From contig JAWHQI010000064.1 in NCBI GenBank assembly GCA_033032865.1, positions 5,952,001-6,016,000 of the forward strand: DNA of 64,000 nt. The letters run 5' to 3'. The position numbers and the translations under genes were made by a program. Of the stretch, positions 1 through 11,400 are shown piece by piece; position 1 is the first letter of the stretch; every line of letters begins with the position of its first letter. The DNA comes from Dactylorhiza incarnata. Lineage: Eukaryota > Streptophyta > Magnoliopsida > Asparagales > Orchidaceae. Under the pieces are notes generated by a model. It saw only the letters and a list, made by a program, of their open reading frames with translations. It was not told where the DNA came from and searched no databases.

Positions 1-411
1 GAGCGAGAGCTCTGAAGCGGGGGAGGAAGAAGTTTGACAGTAAATGCGGTAGTTGACTCAATTATGACCACCTATTTATAACCAAAACAAAATGGCGGGA
101 AGAAGTCCAAACGCCGGCGAGCACGGGCAGCAGGAAAAAATATCACACCATGCCAGCGGGCGAGAGAAACCTGCGGGGTAAGCGCAAACAACACCTCACG
201 AGATGTATTCTACGAGAACAGAAGGTCCCCGAGAACACAACGTAACAAACAAAACAGAGGTACTAGAAGCAAGCGAGAATTTATAAAAGCTAGTGATATT
301 TATGATCAAAGGAGATAAAAGCCAACGAGTGGCCGATGCGCGAGTCACGAGTCGTAGCGAGATTGTCTAACAACAACGACATCCATTACAAATAAGTCCA
401 CGACATAAAAG
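1..411. other. Non-coding stretch, interior of a truncated retroelement
   Basis: No convincing coding sequence was seen. The minus strand holds a TATA-like TTATAAATAGG at about 81-71, the same core as the motif upstream of the antisense gene at 412-1588. The stretch probably belongs to the same retroelement, whose left end lies outside the window. Confidence 0.4.
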
Positions 412-1588
412 TTAGTGAGAATCATGGGGTAGCCATTTCCACCTGCCCCCACCACGCGACCCGGATCTCGGCGGTACCCTGGAGTTGTAGTACTCCTCGG
501 CCAATCGGCCCTCCCTGTCCGTCAGGTAGGCGTAGTCTCTCATCCTAGCTATATGAACCTCCGGCGTCGTAGCACTCTCATCCTGGTCACGCTGTCTCAC
601 CTGCCGGAGCCTCGCACATTCTTCCATCAAAACTGTGTGCCTGTCCTCGGCGGCTTCTCTGTCTCGCCTCGCCTGCATGTTGAGGTCCATCAACATCCTC
701 CCGTGTTTCCTCAACAAATCCGCGGCTCGCTGATTCAACATCTCGGGGTCTCGCGGATCCCCTAAGAAGTCCTCCACCTGGTCCGGAAGGGGGGACATTT
801 CGTCGTCGCCCATCTCAGAATCGGTAGGCGGATTTTCGGTATTATCTGCGAGATATTATGAAGAGGTCAGATGGCGCGCGTAAGTTCGCACAGGGTTTCC
901 GCGAGGTCAGAATACTTACCAAGCGGGAGGCAAGAGGTCGAGGGACGACCCTGGAACACGTTGCCGTAGTGAGGATAGAGAGATTTGCTCAGGCCGGCGG
1001 GGTAGGCTGCACTGTTGGTAGGAGGGATCTTCGGCGGCGCAGAGCCCCCGGTCTCCTCGCTCATCAAGAGCTGAAATCTGGGCTTGTCTATGATTTTGCC
1101 AGGAGGCGGAAGCGGAGACGGAGGCCGCGATGTCTGGCGGGTCGGAGACTTCAGGGGCGAGACTGTAAAAAGTAAGGAACGGAGGTCAGATAGTTGACAA
1201 GAAACATTCTGGCGCGCGAGATTAGGATCGTACGGTAACGTTATTCCCTGCGAGGTTCATATCCGCCTGCAAGCTTTTGCGAGACCCCTCCGCGGGTTCT
1301 CCAGCGTTCTCGCTCGGCAAAGCATCCTGCGAGTAGAAATGAATGACAGGCAAATTTATTAACGCGAACGGAGGGGATGGCTCGTACCTTCTCGTTATTG
1401 CGATCGTCGGGGGAGGAGTCCAACATCGCGGAGTCATCCCCGGTTCGGCGAGCCGCCTTCGCCTTCTTAACTTCCGGCGACACGGCGGGAGGGGGCCGGT
1501 TCATCCAGACAGGGACCTTGGTCGTAGAAGGGAGCCCGCCGGCTCTCACCTCCCTCATGCGAGCCTTGATTTCTTCAGTAAGAGGCAT
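412..1588 (-). CDS. Antisense multi-exon gene of unknown function, C-terminal coiled coil
   Basis: I do not recognise the product. The model reads leftward from ATG 1588. Exon 1 is 1588-1388 and ends AAG|GTACGAG in phase 0. Exon 2 starts at 1326 after TTTCTACTCGCAG, also phase 0. Exon 3 ends at 920 with the strong donor CTTG|GTAAGT, phase 1. Exon 4 starts at 845 after ATATCTCGCAG, restores an Asp codon across the junction and stays open to TAA at 412-414. Intron 2 is uncertain: the best acceptor (TTTTTACAG, exon from 1162) is out of frame, and a weaker AAG site puts exon 3 at 1148. The last exon encodes a charged, probably coiled-coil segment with Arg, Glu and Leu rich heptads. The gene lies antisense just upstream of a candidate 3' LTR, so it may be an accessory ORF of a retrotransposon. 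Gene structure moderately supported, function unknown. Confidence 0.5.
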
Positions 1589-1660
1589 CTACAGACAGCT
1601 ACAGTGTCAGGCAAAGGGAAAAGAAAAGAAGTGCGACACACCTCCCTGGGGACTCGGGAC

Positions 1661-1670
1661 GATATTTATA
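1661..1670 (-). promoter_or_regulatory. TATA box for the antisense gene
   Basis: The minus strand reads TATAAATATC about 75 bases upstream of ATG 1588. That leaves room for a start site near 1635 and a leader of about 45 bases. It supports the leftward gene being a separate transcription unit. Confidence 0.5.
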
Positions 1671-1977
1671 ACCCAGAGGGGGTCCCACCAAAGATTCCCG
1701 ACAGATCATCAAATAGCGGGCGAATATCAGGGGTTGGATGATTCTTCGCGAGCACAAATGTCCCCGCGAAGAGCGGGGATTGTGTACAGCCCCGATATTC
1801 GCCATGCAGAGAGATTGTCTAAAGAAGGCAATGGAACGGAGCTCGCTGAAGGGCGAGCGAGAAGGGTTTGGTTGCCGAGAAAGCGGTTATGGAAGCCAAA
1901 GGGACTCATGCGAGAGGGGTCGCGAGGTCCAGGCCTCGCGAGACCGGACCTCGGCAGATACTGCTAGGAGGGGGGCC

Positions 1978-2558
1978 TGCGAGGTCGCCGGCGTGGTCCT
2001 CGCAGGGCGATCGCCTTGAAGAGTTACGTCGAGCAAGACTCGCGAGAGGGACCGCGAGAGTACTCCATAGAATGGTTCTCGCAGTTTCTTGCCCATGAGC
2101 CGATAGGGTCAAATTACTCTGTCACCCTTGGTGGTCTGCCCTTAGCCTCTCCAAACAGCAGAGTTTGGCTGTTAGCAGACCCATTTGGGGTGCGGATAGT
2201 AAAACTAAAAGGCGAAATCCGGTTATTTGCAGACCACAAAACTAAGATCTATAAATAGACCTCAAAGGGCAACTTGGAGAGAGGACCGGTTCAGAATCTT
2301 TGAGCCTTCTTCTCTCCTTAGGTCGCTTTGGGTTGGGCTCTCTAGCTCTCCAAGGTGCCGAGTCTTAGCTTTGGCTTGGGAGGGGAAGCGCTCAACGATC
2401 TTCCTGGTTAGTGGAGGGACCTCCTCGCTAAGACTAGGGTCTTTGTTCTTTGTCCAAGTTATTTGCCTACCTCTTCCGAGGGATCAGTAAGGGCTAGCCG
2501 CCCCTCGATTCGTTGAGGGCCCCGAGCTCCACAAGAGACCGAGAAATCGGTTTCAACA
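1978..2558 (+). mobile_element. Candidate 3' LTR of a truncated retroelement
   Basis: A purine tract AGGAGGGGGG at 1966-1975 is followed by TGCGAGG at 1978. A TATA box TATAAATA lies at 2250-2257, and the stretch ends TTTCAACA at 2558, exactly where recognisable Copia coding sequence begins. The TG...CA ends, TATA box and sharp right junction suggest an LTR of about 580 bp inserted into Copia remnant K. The left boundary is a guess because the matching 5' LTR is outside the window. Confidence 0.4.
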
Positions 2559-2827
2559 TTCGGGGTCTGACTCTACTCCGCGGCGACAACGAGAGTGCTC
2601 TCAAACTGGTTACTAATCCAGTTTGTCACGCAAGGACCAAGCATATCGAGATCGAGCATCATTTCATTCGTGAGAAGGTGCTGGAGGGGTCTCTTTCGGT
2701 CGAGCATGTTCGGATTCAGGACAACATTGCTGACATCTTCACAAAGGCGCTGGCGAAGGGACCGTTTACTCAGCTAAGGAGTTTACTGGGGCTGTTTTCA
2801 ACTTTCCACTTCAAGGGGGAGTGTTGA
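2559..2827 (+). pseudogene. Copia RNase H C-terminal fragment (element K)
   Basis: The translation contains RGDNESALKLV, the SRTKHI-type stretch ARTKHIEIEHHFIRE, and DNIADIFTKAL, the closing segment of Ty1/copia RNase H. It ends GEC-stop with the stop codon inside the LTR start. It is nearly identical to residues encoded at 49990-50252 in element A, so K is a second copy of that family. Everything upstream of this tail has been replaced by another element's LTR end at 2558. Non-functional remnant. Confidence 0.85.
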
Positions 2828-4069
2828 AAATGTTGAAGTGGAAATTTGGGAAGTTGGCGGTCTGGGGGGAGACCGCGCGGTCTGGTCTGACCGCACGGTC
2901 TTGCGGTCTCCTCTGGCAGTCTGACCTCTTTGGTCTAGCCGCGGGCTATTCCGCATGACCGCCGTTCTTCTGTCCCAAGGGTGCCGAGGTGAGGCAGCGC
3001 GATCTGGTCATGTGACCGCATGGCGAGCTAGAGTAATCTCGCGATCTGGTGCTTGTGATCGCGTGGTGGGGGGTAGCCCGGTCTGGTGGCTGTCCGGTTT
3101 CCTTGTGGTGCGCGCGGACTAAGGTCTTCTTAGTCGCGCGGTCTCCTTTTCTGAGTTCGCATAAGCTGGTTTCTGGCGATCTGCTGGTATATGCGGTCTC
3201 CGGTTTGTGATCGCATGGCTGGTCCTTCGGTGATATGCTGGTATATGCGGTCACAGGTGTTTGATCGACTTGGCGGGCTGTTGCCCTAGTCGGTCTGGTG
3301 TGTTCGCGGTCTCTAGAGGAGGTCGGGTGGCGAACACAGGTGGTAAGATTCATGACCGGGCGTGTTGCCATGATCGCGCGGCTTCTTCGTGAAGTCGACA
3401 AGCTTACCAAGCAGAAGGATCTTTTGCTGATTGCGCGGTCTGATCGGTCTGGTCGCTCGATCAAGGGGGCGGTGACTCTATCTCATAGGGTGGTGACTGG
3501 ATCAGGTCTCACGCCTATAAATAAGAGCCACTGTAGCAGCAAAATATATCGTACCAAGTGTAAGCAGAACTCGCGGCTAGTTCTTGCGGTCTCATTTCTT
3601 GTGACCGGTCGGTCTTACTGATTGAACTTCTTTTGTGCAGCTTCTGCAGATTGTGCGGGCATCAGCGGTCATCTCCTCTTCTGAAGGTGTTCGGGCGGTC
3701 TCGTGGCTTGCAGTGCGGGTTGCTGGAGTTCGGGAGAATCAGTGGGAGTTCGCAGGGTTCTCAGTTGGTGTTGTTCAAGTCGCTGGCAGGCAGTTCGGGC
3801 GGTCTCATCTTCTAGTCGAGCGAACTGTCAGGTCGCGCGGTCCGGCGGTCACAAGAAGGCAGACCACTGGTTATCTTTCAGCATTGTTTTTTCTCCTGTT
3901 TTTTGTGTACTGGCGAAATCATGTCTCGCCAAGTATACATCGCCTTGTAATGAAGCTTTCAGCTTGCATCAATAAAGATTGAAGTTGTTTTTCATGTGCT
4001 TCTGGTTGTTGGCTTGAACTTTGAGTTATATTATTCCTGCTCACTCCTAGATCTACGAAAAATTTCACA
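2822..4069 (+). mobile_element. 3' LTR of Copia element K
   Basis: Starts TGTTGAAAATG directly after the polypurine tract TTCAAGGGGGAG (2810-2821) and ends AAATTTCACA at 4069, 1248 bp. It is homologous over its length to the two LTRs of element A (40782-41934 and 50247-51375). TATAAATA is at 3516-3523 in the context ACGCCTATAAATAAG, and a polyadenylation-like AATAAA lies near 3971. The U3 is full of short GGTCTGACCGC-type inverted motifs. Confidence 0.85.
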
Positions 4070-4434
4070 AGTACTCTGATTCATACCACAAAGTCCTTAG
4101 ACAAGAAGGAGTGTGATGCACCAATATCGAAAAGAGCTCTCGCCGAATGATTAAAAATTGGGACGAATCCTAATTGCACACAAACAAACGTATAGTCGCA
4201 CACGAAATATGAATTATGACAAGCTATAAAAGCTAAATTTCAATTCATACCTGTGACAACATCATTCTGCCTGATGGCTTCTTGCTGGCCAAGCGAGTAG
4301 ACTCTCGGCTGGGTTGGAGGTTGCTGGGAAACAGAAGACTCTGCAGCTTTGCCTTTGTCCGTGTAGGAAGGACCCGCAGTACGAGCATAGTCCACTGCTC
4401 GGTTAACCACCTACGGGGGACCACTTCAACACAC
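4070..4434. other. Decayed spacer
   Basis: No intact gene. On the minus strand this is sequence downstream of the broken gag at 4435-5441, probably the eroded remainder of that chromovirus. Confidence 0.4.
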
Positions 4435-5441
4435 TCAGGCTTTGTGTCCTACCTTTCTACAAGTGAAACACGTTATAGGGTTCCGAGCGGTAGTTTCTCC
4501 TGATACAGCAGAGGGAGATGGCTCCGCGAACTTAGACTTCCTCTTATTTCTTCTAAACTGAGGCTTTGATTGGGAGGTCGGCTCGTGAAACTCTGGCTTC
4601 TTTGCATTGAGGCCTTTCGCACGCTGCAGCCTCTGCATATCCAATTCCAATGATCTGGTCAATTGCACCATGACATGAAAGTCAAACGTCATTGGGCCTG
4701 CTAGAAGCAGCCTTAATTCATCTCGAAGTCCTTCATGGAATTTATTTGTCTTCGTCTCCTCATCTTCCACCAACGACCCCGCATAGCGACTCAGTCTGAT
4801 AAACTCATGCATGTAGTCGTCTACAGAACGATCACCTTGGGTTAACCGCAGAAACTGATTTTGCACTTCCAGTTCTGGGCCGAGGGGATGAACCTCTGGA
4901 GAAACATTCCTGAAAACTCTGCCATCGAGACATCGGTGATATCTCTACCGGACAACTTGTGCGCTTCTAGTTCTTCCCACCAAAGCGACGCCTCTCCATT
5001 CAGAAGGAAAGTGGCTAAGGTGACCATCATCGCCTCTTCTGTTGTTGTCACCCTCAGAGTTTTCTTTACTCTTGACAGTCGGTCCTCTGCTTCTGTTGGG
5101 GATTCAGTCCCCGAGAACATTGGAGGACTGAAGCTCAGAAAATGCTTCAAATGATGGTCGCGCGCTCTTCCCACGGCTACATTTTCAACTCTATGTTCAA
5201 CCCTGGGCTCTATTGTGGGTTCCGTTCTCAGCTCCACTACAGCAAGAGGCATCGGGGCCACATCGGGAGTAGGTGTAGTAGGTTGTGTAACACGCCCAAC
5301 CTGCTTGCTAATCATTATGAAGACCGCTTCAGCAATTAATCTGATCATCTCAGCAGAAGGAGTGGTCGCTGATACCTCAGCGGACACACTACTTTCAGCA
5401 GTGTTACGAGGTCGAGACTGCCCCGCACCACTCCTAGTCAC
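4435..5441 (-). pseudogene. Ty3/gypsy gag pseudogene (element J)
   Basis: Read leftward, the first part (5441-4842) contains the gypsy capsid signature FLSFSPPMFSGTESPTEAED, then a run around GEASLWWEELEAHK, typical of the Retrotrans_gag domain. A frameshift near 4866 moves the rest into another frame (4866-4435): LTQGDRSVDDYMHEFIRLSR, then a zinc knuckle start CFTCRKVGHKA that is cut by stops. The order capsid then CCHC matches chromovirus Gag. With a frameshift and loss of the knuckle's end it cannot make functional Gag, and no protease or reverse transcriptase follows in this window. Confidence 0.85.
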
Positions 5442-5597
5442 CTATAATCGTGCAATACACAATTTAGTGACCGAAAACATAGCAACAAACAAGCAAGGAA
5501 CGCTCAGGTTCCGCAAATAAGCATGTTTTTCATTCCTAAGTGGACATTCTTATTAGTTTTTTATCGTTTTGGGTGAACGTACATCACGTGCACACCA

Positions 5598-5661
5598 CCC
5601 TTTAAAAGGAATTCGACCTCGAATTCGCTAAACTAGGATCGACTCCTAAAGTCCGATAACA
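5598..5661 (-). other. PBS-like site and palindrome next to J's LTR
   Basis: Directly after the presumed LTR end, the minus strand reads TTGTTATCGGACTTTAGGAG, a degraded form of the initiator-Met primer site TGGTATCAGAGC. About 40 bases on lies a palindrome, GAATTCGA-GG-TCGAATTC, of the kind usually found near the 3' polypurine tract of chromoviruses. That suggests local rearrangement. Confidence 0.4.
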
Positions 5662-5664
5662 AAT

Positions 5665-6140
5665 TGTAATACCCTGCCAGTACAAACAATATAACAGTAG
5701 GTCCGGTTGGGACCCTATGCCATATCGAACGCACTAACTAGACGTTAATAAGATGATAACAGGAAAGAACTACACGAGAGTATCAATAATGTAAGCGGAA
5801 GCATTTAATAACATTCAATTTAGAATTGTCCACTTTCCCAGGAATGAAATAAGTAAGAGTTATGGTCTTAAGGGCTTACATTCCAACAATATCTTAAACT
5901 CAAAAACATGTATTGGCACGCCTGCCGGCAATATGAAGAAAGCAGTAAAAGAGAAGTTGGCCTTCAAGGGCCAACACAGCATATGGCTTCAGCCCGCTAC
6001 TTTCCACTTGGCTCACCTGCACCTGCACCAACATCCAATAAGACGTAAACGAGGGTCAGCTATGAGCTGACCACAGCCTGTGTAACGATTCCACCCCCAC
6101 CGACCATCTAGCCGGCTCAGGGGCGAGTTACCGCTAACCT
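5665..6140 (-). mobile_element. LTR fragment of chromovirus J
   Basis: On + it begins TGTAATACCCTGCCAG, so on the minus strand it ends GGGTATTACA. A TGCTTCCGCTTAC-type stretch near 5790-5800 resembles the LTR ends of F and H. A PBS-like site and the gag follow it on the minus strand. The right boundary, where integrase sequence of element I begins, is approximate. Confidence 0.5.
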
Positions 6141-6414
6141 GCAAGCAAGCCGACGGAGTCTCACGGGTACGGAGACTAAAGAAGCTCAATCTGAGATACA
6201 TGGGGCCCTATAGGATCATGGAATGGATCCGTCCCTTGACTTATAGATTGGAGCTGCCACCAGAATTGGCAGGATTACATGATGTTTTTTACGTCTTCTC
6301 ACTTAGGAGAGCTCTCCTTCGGCCAGAGCAATAGATCACTACCTCGATAGGCCCGATAGCATCCGATCGTACAGTCCGTTTGGAATCATTCTGTATCGAT
6401 GAAACCGCCGTCCG
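6141..6414 (+). pseudogene. Chromovirus I integrase C-terminus, part 1
   Basis: The + strand reads VRRLKKLNLRYMGPYRI, then YRLELPPELAGLHDVFYV and FSLRRALLRPEQ, the C-terminal region of Ty3/gypsy integrase just before the chromodomain-like tail. A stop follows RPEQ. The same frame stays otherwise open to GTCCG at 6410-6414, where element H is inserted. It resumes in frame at 17658 with VLQK and KVPLVEVFW. The two pieces are one old pol 3' end split by a nested insertion. Confidence 0.8.
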
Positions 6415-6553
6415 TGTCACAACCCGTATTTTCCCGAAATATATTATAATATCAGAGTAAAGGGAAAAACGCGCGTCGTGATGCCACGTCCAGTAGGGGA
6501 CAACTACGGACGTTCAGGCGAGCAATCAAACGAACTTCTTCACAAAAAAAATG
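6415..6553. repeat. Left terminal inverted repeat of H
   Basis: 139 bp, matching the reverse complement of 17514-17652 with one visible mismatch (AAAAACGCGCGTCG here, AAAAACACGCGTCG in the partner). Homology stops abruptly after CACAAAAAAAATG in both copies. Confidence 0.85.
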
Positions 6554-7103
6554 TGAATTTAATAAAGAATTATCTTTTAAGATTATTTTCATTAGATTAG
6601 GAAGCCGTGTCCCTCGGCCCTGCGGTTTATCTAGCCGCTCCTTATAAAAGACAAGCATACACAGCGGAAGAAAATAAGTCCACTTTATACCTAACGGCGC
6701 TGAAGACCAGAGACGTCTCTAGGGCGATCGCCGGTCTACATTTAGTATATAATAAAGAAATATCATTATATTCTGTTTTACGATTTGCAAATAAGTGATA
6801 CTTAATAGTAATGCAACAAACAGTTAAAAGGTTAACTTTTTATAATGCCAAAAGAACTGCATTAATAATCAGCAAAATCGGCTTTTCCCAGAGTGTACAT
6901 ATACAAATAACCAAGTAGCAGTAAAGGAAAACTAGCAGTAGTAGCAGCAAGTAAACCAAACAACAAGCCGTACGGGCGTCAACATCTGACACGAACCCGC
7001 AGGCGAACAAGCAACAGGCAAAAGGCAAGCTACAACAAAAAGGAGCTGAATCCTTACCCACAAGAGAGGGAAGGCCTCGACAACGAACAGTACGACCCCG
7101 CTC

Positions 7104-7108
7104 GAACT
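7104..7108. repeat. Target site duplication of element B, left
   Basis: GAACT immediately before the 5' LTR, repeated exactly at 17296-17300 after the 3' LTR. Confidence 0.9.
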
Positions 7109-7475
7109 TGTTGGAGCATGCGTTTCGCACTCCTCCGGTTTGATAATAACAAAGTCCCATTTGTATTTGATTCTATTTTCATTAATGGTGTGCAGATAAC
7201 AGGTATGAGATGTTCACATTGCTGCTGAAGCTAAAATTGAATGTGGGAAAATTTCACTGTCGGAAAATTCCGACATCCACTGTCGCCCAGGCGACAGCAG
7301 AGAAGTTACAACTACTTCCCTCCACGGCAGATCGACGAAAGACAGTTTTGCGCCGTCGGAAATCCGACATCGATGTCGCCCAGGCGACAGCTCGGCGGTT
7401 ACAACAACTGCCCACGACTCCACCCACGACGGCACTCCAGCGGCAGTTTGGCGCTATCGGAAAATTCCGACAGTC

Positions 7476-7510
7476 ACTGTTGCCCAGGCGATAGTGAATT
7501 TCTATAAATT
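7476..7510 (+). promoter_or_regulatory. LTR core promoter of B: palindrome plus TATA box
   Basis: CTGTTGCCCAGGCGATAG (7476/7477-7494, slightly mutated) is followed after 8 bases by TATAAATT (7503-7510). The 3' LTR equivalent is CTGTCGCCCAGGCGACAG 16461-16478 and TATAAATT 16487-16494, also 8 bases apart. The same arrangement drives the antisense gene at 14696-14751. Confidence 0.7.
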
Positions 7511-7775
7511 GGTTCCTTTGGTTCGTGCATTAAAAAGCTTTTGAGAATTCCAGTCCCTTCTTGAGTGCATACGAACCAGAGAGCTCCAGAACATCCTCAA
7601 CTCCCATTTGTGCAAAGAAGGATTGAAGGATTGAAGATTGAAGACGAGATCGGGCGCGCTTCTACATCATCAATCATCTCGAGGCTTCAACAATCCGTTC
7701 AAAGATCTGATTTTCTAGGGAGTTGTTCTTTTCATATTGTATTTTCATTCACATAATTTTCATTTTGTATTGGTA

Positions 7776-7925
7776 GGGAAAATCGCTTCCTTGTGCGGAG
7801 CGTCTAAGTCCTTGCATGGCTTAGGGGAAAATCGCTTCCTTGTGCGGAGCGTCTAAGTCCTTGCGTGGCTTAGGGGAAAATTGTTTCCTTGTGCGGAGCG
7901 TCCAAGTCCTTGCGTGGCTTGGTGG
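7776..7925 (+). repeat. 49-bp tandem array in U5 of B, three units
   Basis: Units starting near 7776, 7824 and 7873 share GGGAAAATCGCTTCCTTGTG and GCGGAGCGTCTAAGTCCTTG. The 3' LTR has only two units (16760 and 16808), which explains its shorter length. Confidence 0.85.
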
Positions 7926-8359
7926 GAAATCGTGGCCTTGTGTGCTACGTCTAGATCGTGGGAAGATCTAGAGGATAGGATTGGGCTTGGTCTTGGGAGA
8001 GACAAGCGATAGCCTTCCGATCCATGGGAGAAGGATTGGTAAACCAAAATTGTAGAATTTTTAGTAAATATAATTGTGCCTTGATCTTAAGCATTGTTAA
8101 GATTATTTTTATTGTACTCAAATTTCATGATTAATATAATTATGTCTCTTTCTTTAATTATATATTTGATGGCATAATCTTTATCTTAGAAATTTGTGTT
8201 TTGGTTTAATACTAAAATTGCATTGGTTTGAAAGTGTTTAGAAGTAATTTTGTAGTAAAGTAAAATCTCTTTAAAAAAAAATTACTAAGTAAAAATTTAA
8301 TTTTTAAACACACCCTTATTCACCCCTCCCCCTCTAAGGGCGTTATACGATCCAACAAG

Positions 8360-8372
8360 TGGTATCAGAGCC
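8360..8372 (+). other. Primer binding site of B (initiator tRNA-Met)
   Basis: TGGTATCAGAGCC, two bases after the 5' LTR end. It complements the 3' end of plant initiator tRNA-Met. Confidence 0.9.
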
Positions 8373-8406
8373 AGGTTACTCCAAAACGGTTTTACCACCG
8401 GGAGTA

Positions 8407-11400
8407 ATGGCGCACAACGATCATGCGTTCGTTGAGGGGCAACGCATAAGTAGACCACCTTTATTCACGGGCACAGACTATAATTATTGGAAAACACGTA
8501 TGCGTTGTTTTCTAATTGCGCTAGATATAGAAGTCTGGAATATGGTAGAATCTAGTTACACTTCTCCAACAGTTGTTGTAGGAGATGTAACTATGGATAA
8601 GCCCAAAGACAAGTGGGATGACAATGATAAATTAAGATGTAAGAACAATGCAAAAGCCATGAATGCCTTATTTTGCGCACTAGATCGCACTGAATTTAAT
8701 AGAGTTTGTGCTTGTAATTCTGCATTTGAAATTTGGAATTTGTTAGAAATCACTCATGAAGGTACTTCGCAGGTAAAAGATTCAAAGCTATTTCAACTAG
8801 AGTCTGAATTTGAAAGGTTCAAAATGGAGGTAAATGAAGAGATCGATACGATGTACACACGATTTACAAAAATCGTGAACGACTCAAAGGTGCTAGGAAA
8901 GGTGTTCTCAAATGGAGATTTGGTAAGGAAAATCTTAAGATCACTTCCCCCGAAGTTCAATCCTAAAGTGACTGCAATTTCCGAGTCACATGATCTTAAG
9001 ACCTTACAATTGGAGAGTCTCATTGGGAACTTGAAAACTCATGAAGTTGAATTGAAAATTCAACAACAAGAGTATATGGAGTCAAGGAAGAAGAGATTGG
9101 CTCTAAGATCAAAGAAGGAAGAAACTAGTGATTCTGAGGAGGATGAAGAAGATGAGGAAAGTTTATTTGTTAAAAAATTTAGAAAATTTATGAAAAATCC
9201 GGAGAGAAGAAATTCGTTTAAGAAGTATTTTAAGAAGGAAACCTTTAGGAAGAAAAAAGGAAAGGAAGGCGATGAGGAGGAAGAGAGACCGCCACCGGAG
9301 TGCTATCACTACAAGAAGTTAGGACACATTCGAAGCAAGTGTCCAAAGTACTTGAAAGAACTTAAAGAAAAGAAGCACAAAGGGTCGAAGAAGGTGTTGA
9401 AGGCGGAAACCTGGGATGATACTACGTCTGAGGATGCAAGCAATTCCGACTCAAGTAAAGAAGAGGAGGCCAACATATGCTTTATGGGAAAGAGCGTCAT
9501 ATCTGATGACGAATGCAGTGTCCAAAGCGACACTGAGGTGTGTTGGCAGGCTAAGGACAAAGAAGACGTGTGGTACTTGGACTCGGGTTGTTCAAAGCAC
9601 ATGACGGGCAATAAAGAGAAGTTCCTTAGCCTGGAGATGAAGAAAGGAGGAGTTGTTACATTCGGTGACAATGGAAAAGGAAAAATCATCGGCATCGGTG
9701 TTGTGGGTAACGAAAATTTTTCAATTTCAAATGTTTTATTTGTAGAAGGATTAAAGCATAATTTGATTTCTATTAGTCAATTATGTGATAAGGGTTTAAA
9801 TGTTTTATTTGAATCTTCTACAAATTTGTGCAAAATTATTAATTCCAAAACAAATGAAATTGTTTTTACCGCACCTAGATGTCATAATGTATATATGATT
9901 AAATTTCTTGATTTTTCAAATTCAACTTTGAAATGTTTTCTATCAAAAAATGATGAATTAGATTTATGGCATAGGCGACTTGGACATGCTAGTGCCAAGT
10001 TAATTTCAAAACTTTCAAAAGATAAATTAATTAAAGGTTTACCTTTGCTAAATGGAAATTTATCTTCTCCACTATGTGTGCCTTGCCAAAAAGGGAAATT
10101 TTCAAAATCATCTTTCAAAAGTAAAAACATTATTTCTACCACTAGGCCACTTCAATTAATACATATGGACTTATTTGGGCCAATTGGAATTTCTAGCTTA
10201 GGAGGTAGAAAATACACATTTGTTTTGATTGATGATTATTCTCGTTTTTGTTGGACTTTATTTCTAACCTCCAAATCCGAAGCATTTTCAGAATTTTCAA
10301 AATTATGTTTGCGTATCCAAAATGAATTTGAGTTAAAAATTAAACGCATACGATCGGATCATGGAGGAGAATTTGAAAATGAAAAGTTTATTTCTTTTTG
10401 TACGGAGTTAGGAATTAAACATGAATTTTCCGCTCCACGCACACCACAGCAAAATGGTGTAGTGGAGAGGAAAAATAGAACTCTTCAAGAGTTAGCCCGT
10501 ACAATGTTATCTGAATTCAAATTACCAAAATCTTTTTGGGCTGAAGCGGTTAGTACGGCATGTTATGTAATTAATAGAGTAATGCTTCGCCCTATTTTAA
10601 AATTAACCCCTTATGAATTAATTTTTAATAAACGACCAAATGTCTCTTATTTCAAAGTTTTTGGTTGTAAATGTTTTATTTTGAATTCTAAAGATTCCTT
10701 AGGAAAATTTGATGAAAAATGTGATGAAGGTATTTTTATTGGCTATTCTTCAACTAGTAAAGCTTATAGAATTTTTAATAAAAGAACAAAAATAGTTGAA
10801 GAATCTATTCATGTTAGGTTTGATGAGTTTGCTTCATGTGTAGAAAAGAAAATTACAGGAAAAGAAGATGAACTCCTTCCCACGGTGGAGAATGATGAAG
10901 AAGAACTTGGAGAAAATGAAGAAGAAAAAGAAGAAGAAAGAGAAGAAGAAAGAGGAGAAGAAGATAAAGAAGAAGAAGAAAGAGAAGGATATGTGCCTCC
11001 AAGTGAATTGAAATTCTCAAAGGATCATCCAAAGGAGCTTATCATTGGAGATCCGCAAAAAGGGGTTAGTACTCGTTCTTCGCTACATGTTTTATTTTCA
11101 AACCTTTGTTTTGTTTCTGAAATAGAACCAAAAGATGTTTCCACCGCTTTAAATGATGAATTTTGGTTTTTAGCTATGAATGAAGAACTTAATCAATTTG
11201 AACGTAATAAGGTTTGGAATCTTGTAGAACGACCCAAAAATCGTCCTGTAGTTGGTGTTAAGTGGTTTTTTAAAAATAAAATGGATAATGAATCTAGAAT
11301 TGTTAGAAATAAAGCCAGATTAGTTGCAAAAGGTTATGCACAAATTGAAGGGGTAGATTTTGATGAAACTTTTGCACCCGTAGCAAGATTAGAAGCGGTT

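Larger units (their letters stand above)
7109..8357 (+). mobile_element. 5' LTR of element B
   Basis: TGTTGGAGCATG...GATCCAACA. U3 carries pairs of palindromes, CTGTCGGAAAATTCCGACA and CTGTCGCCCAGGCGACAG, near 7255-7290, 7356-7394 and 7454-7494. The last pair ends 8 bases before TATAAATT (7503-7510). U5 has three 49-bp tandem units (next entry). Outside that array and a few substitutions it matches the 3' LTR closely. Confidence 0.95.

Noticed and set aside
2016..2490. ORFs at 2016-2258 and 2227-2490
   Set aside because: They overlap a candidate LTR with a TATA box at 2250 and show no domain.
8360..8372. tRNA gene-like matches at primer sites
   Set aside because: Only 11-18 bases complementary to tRNA 3' ends; no tRNA cloverleaf around them.
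8359..8406. In-frame upstream extension of B gag-pol
   Set aside because: Overlaps the primer binding site and uses GTG; ATG 8407 is the proper start.
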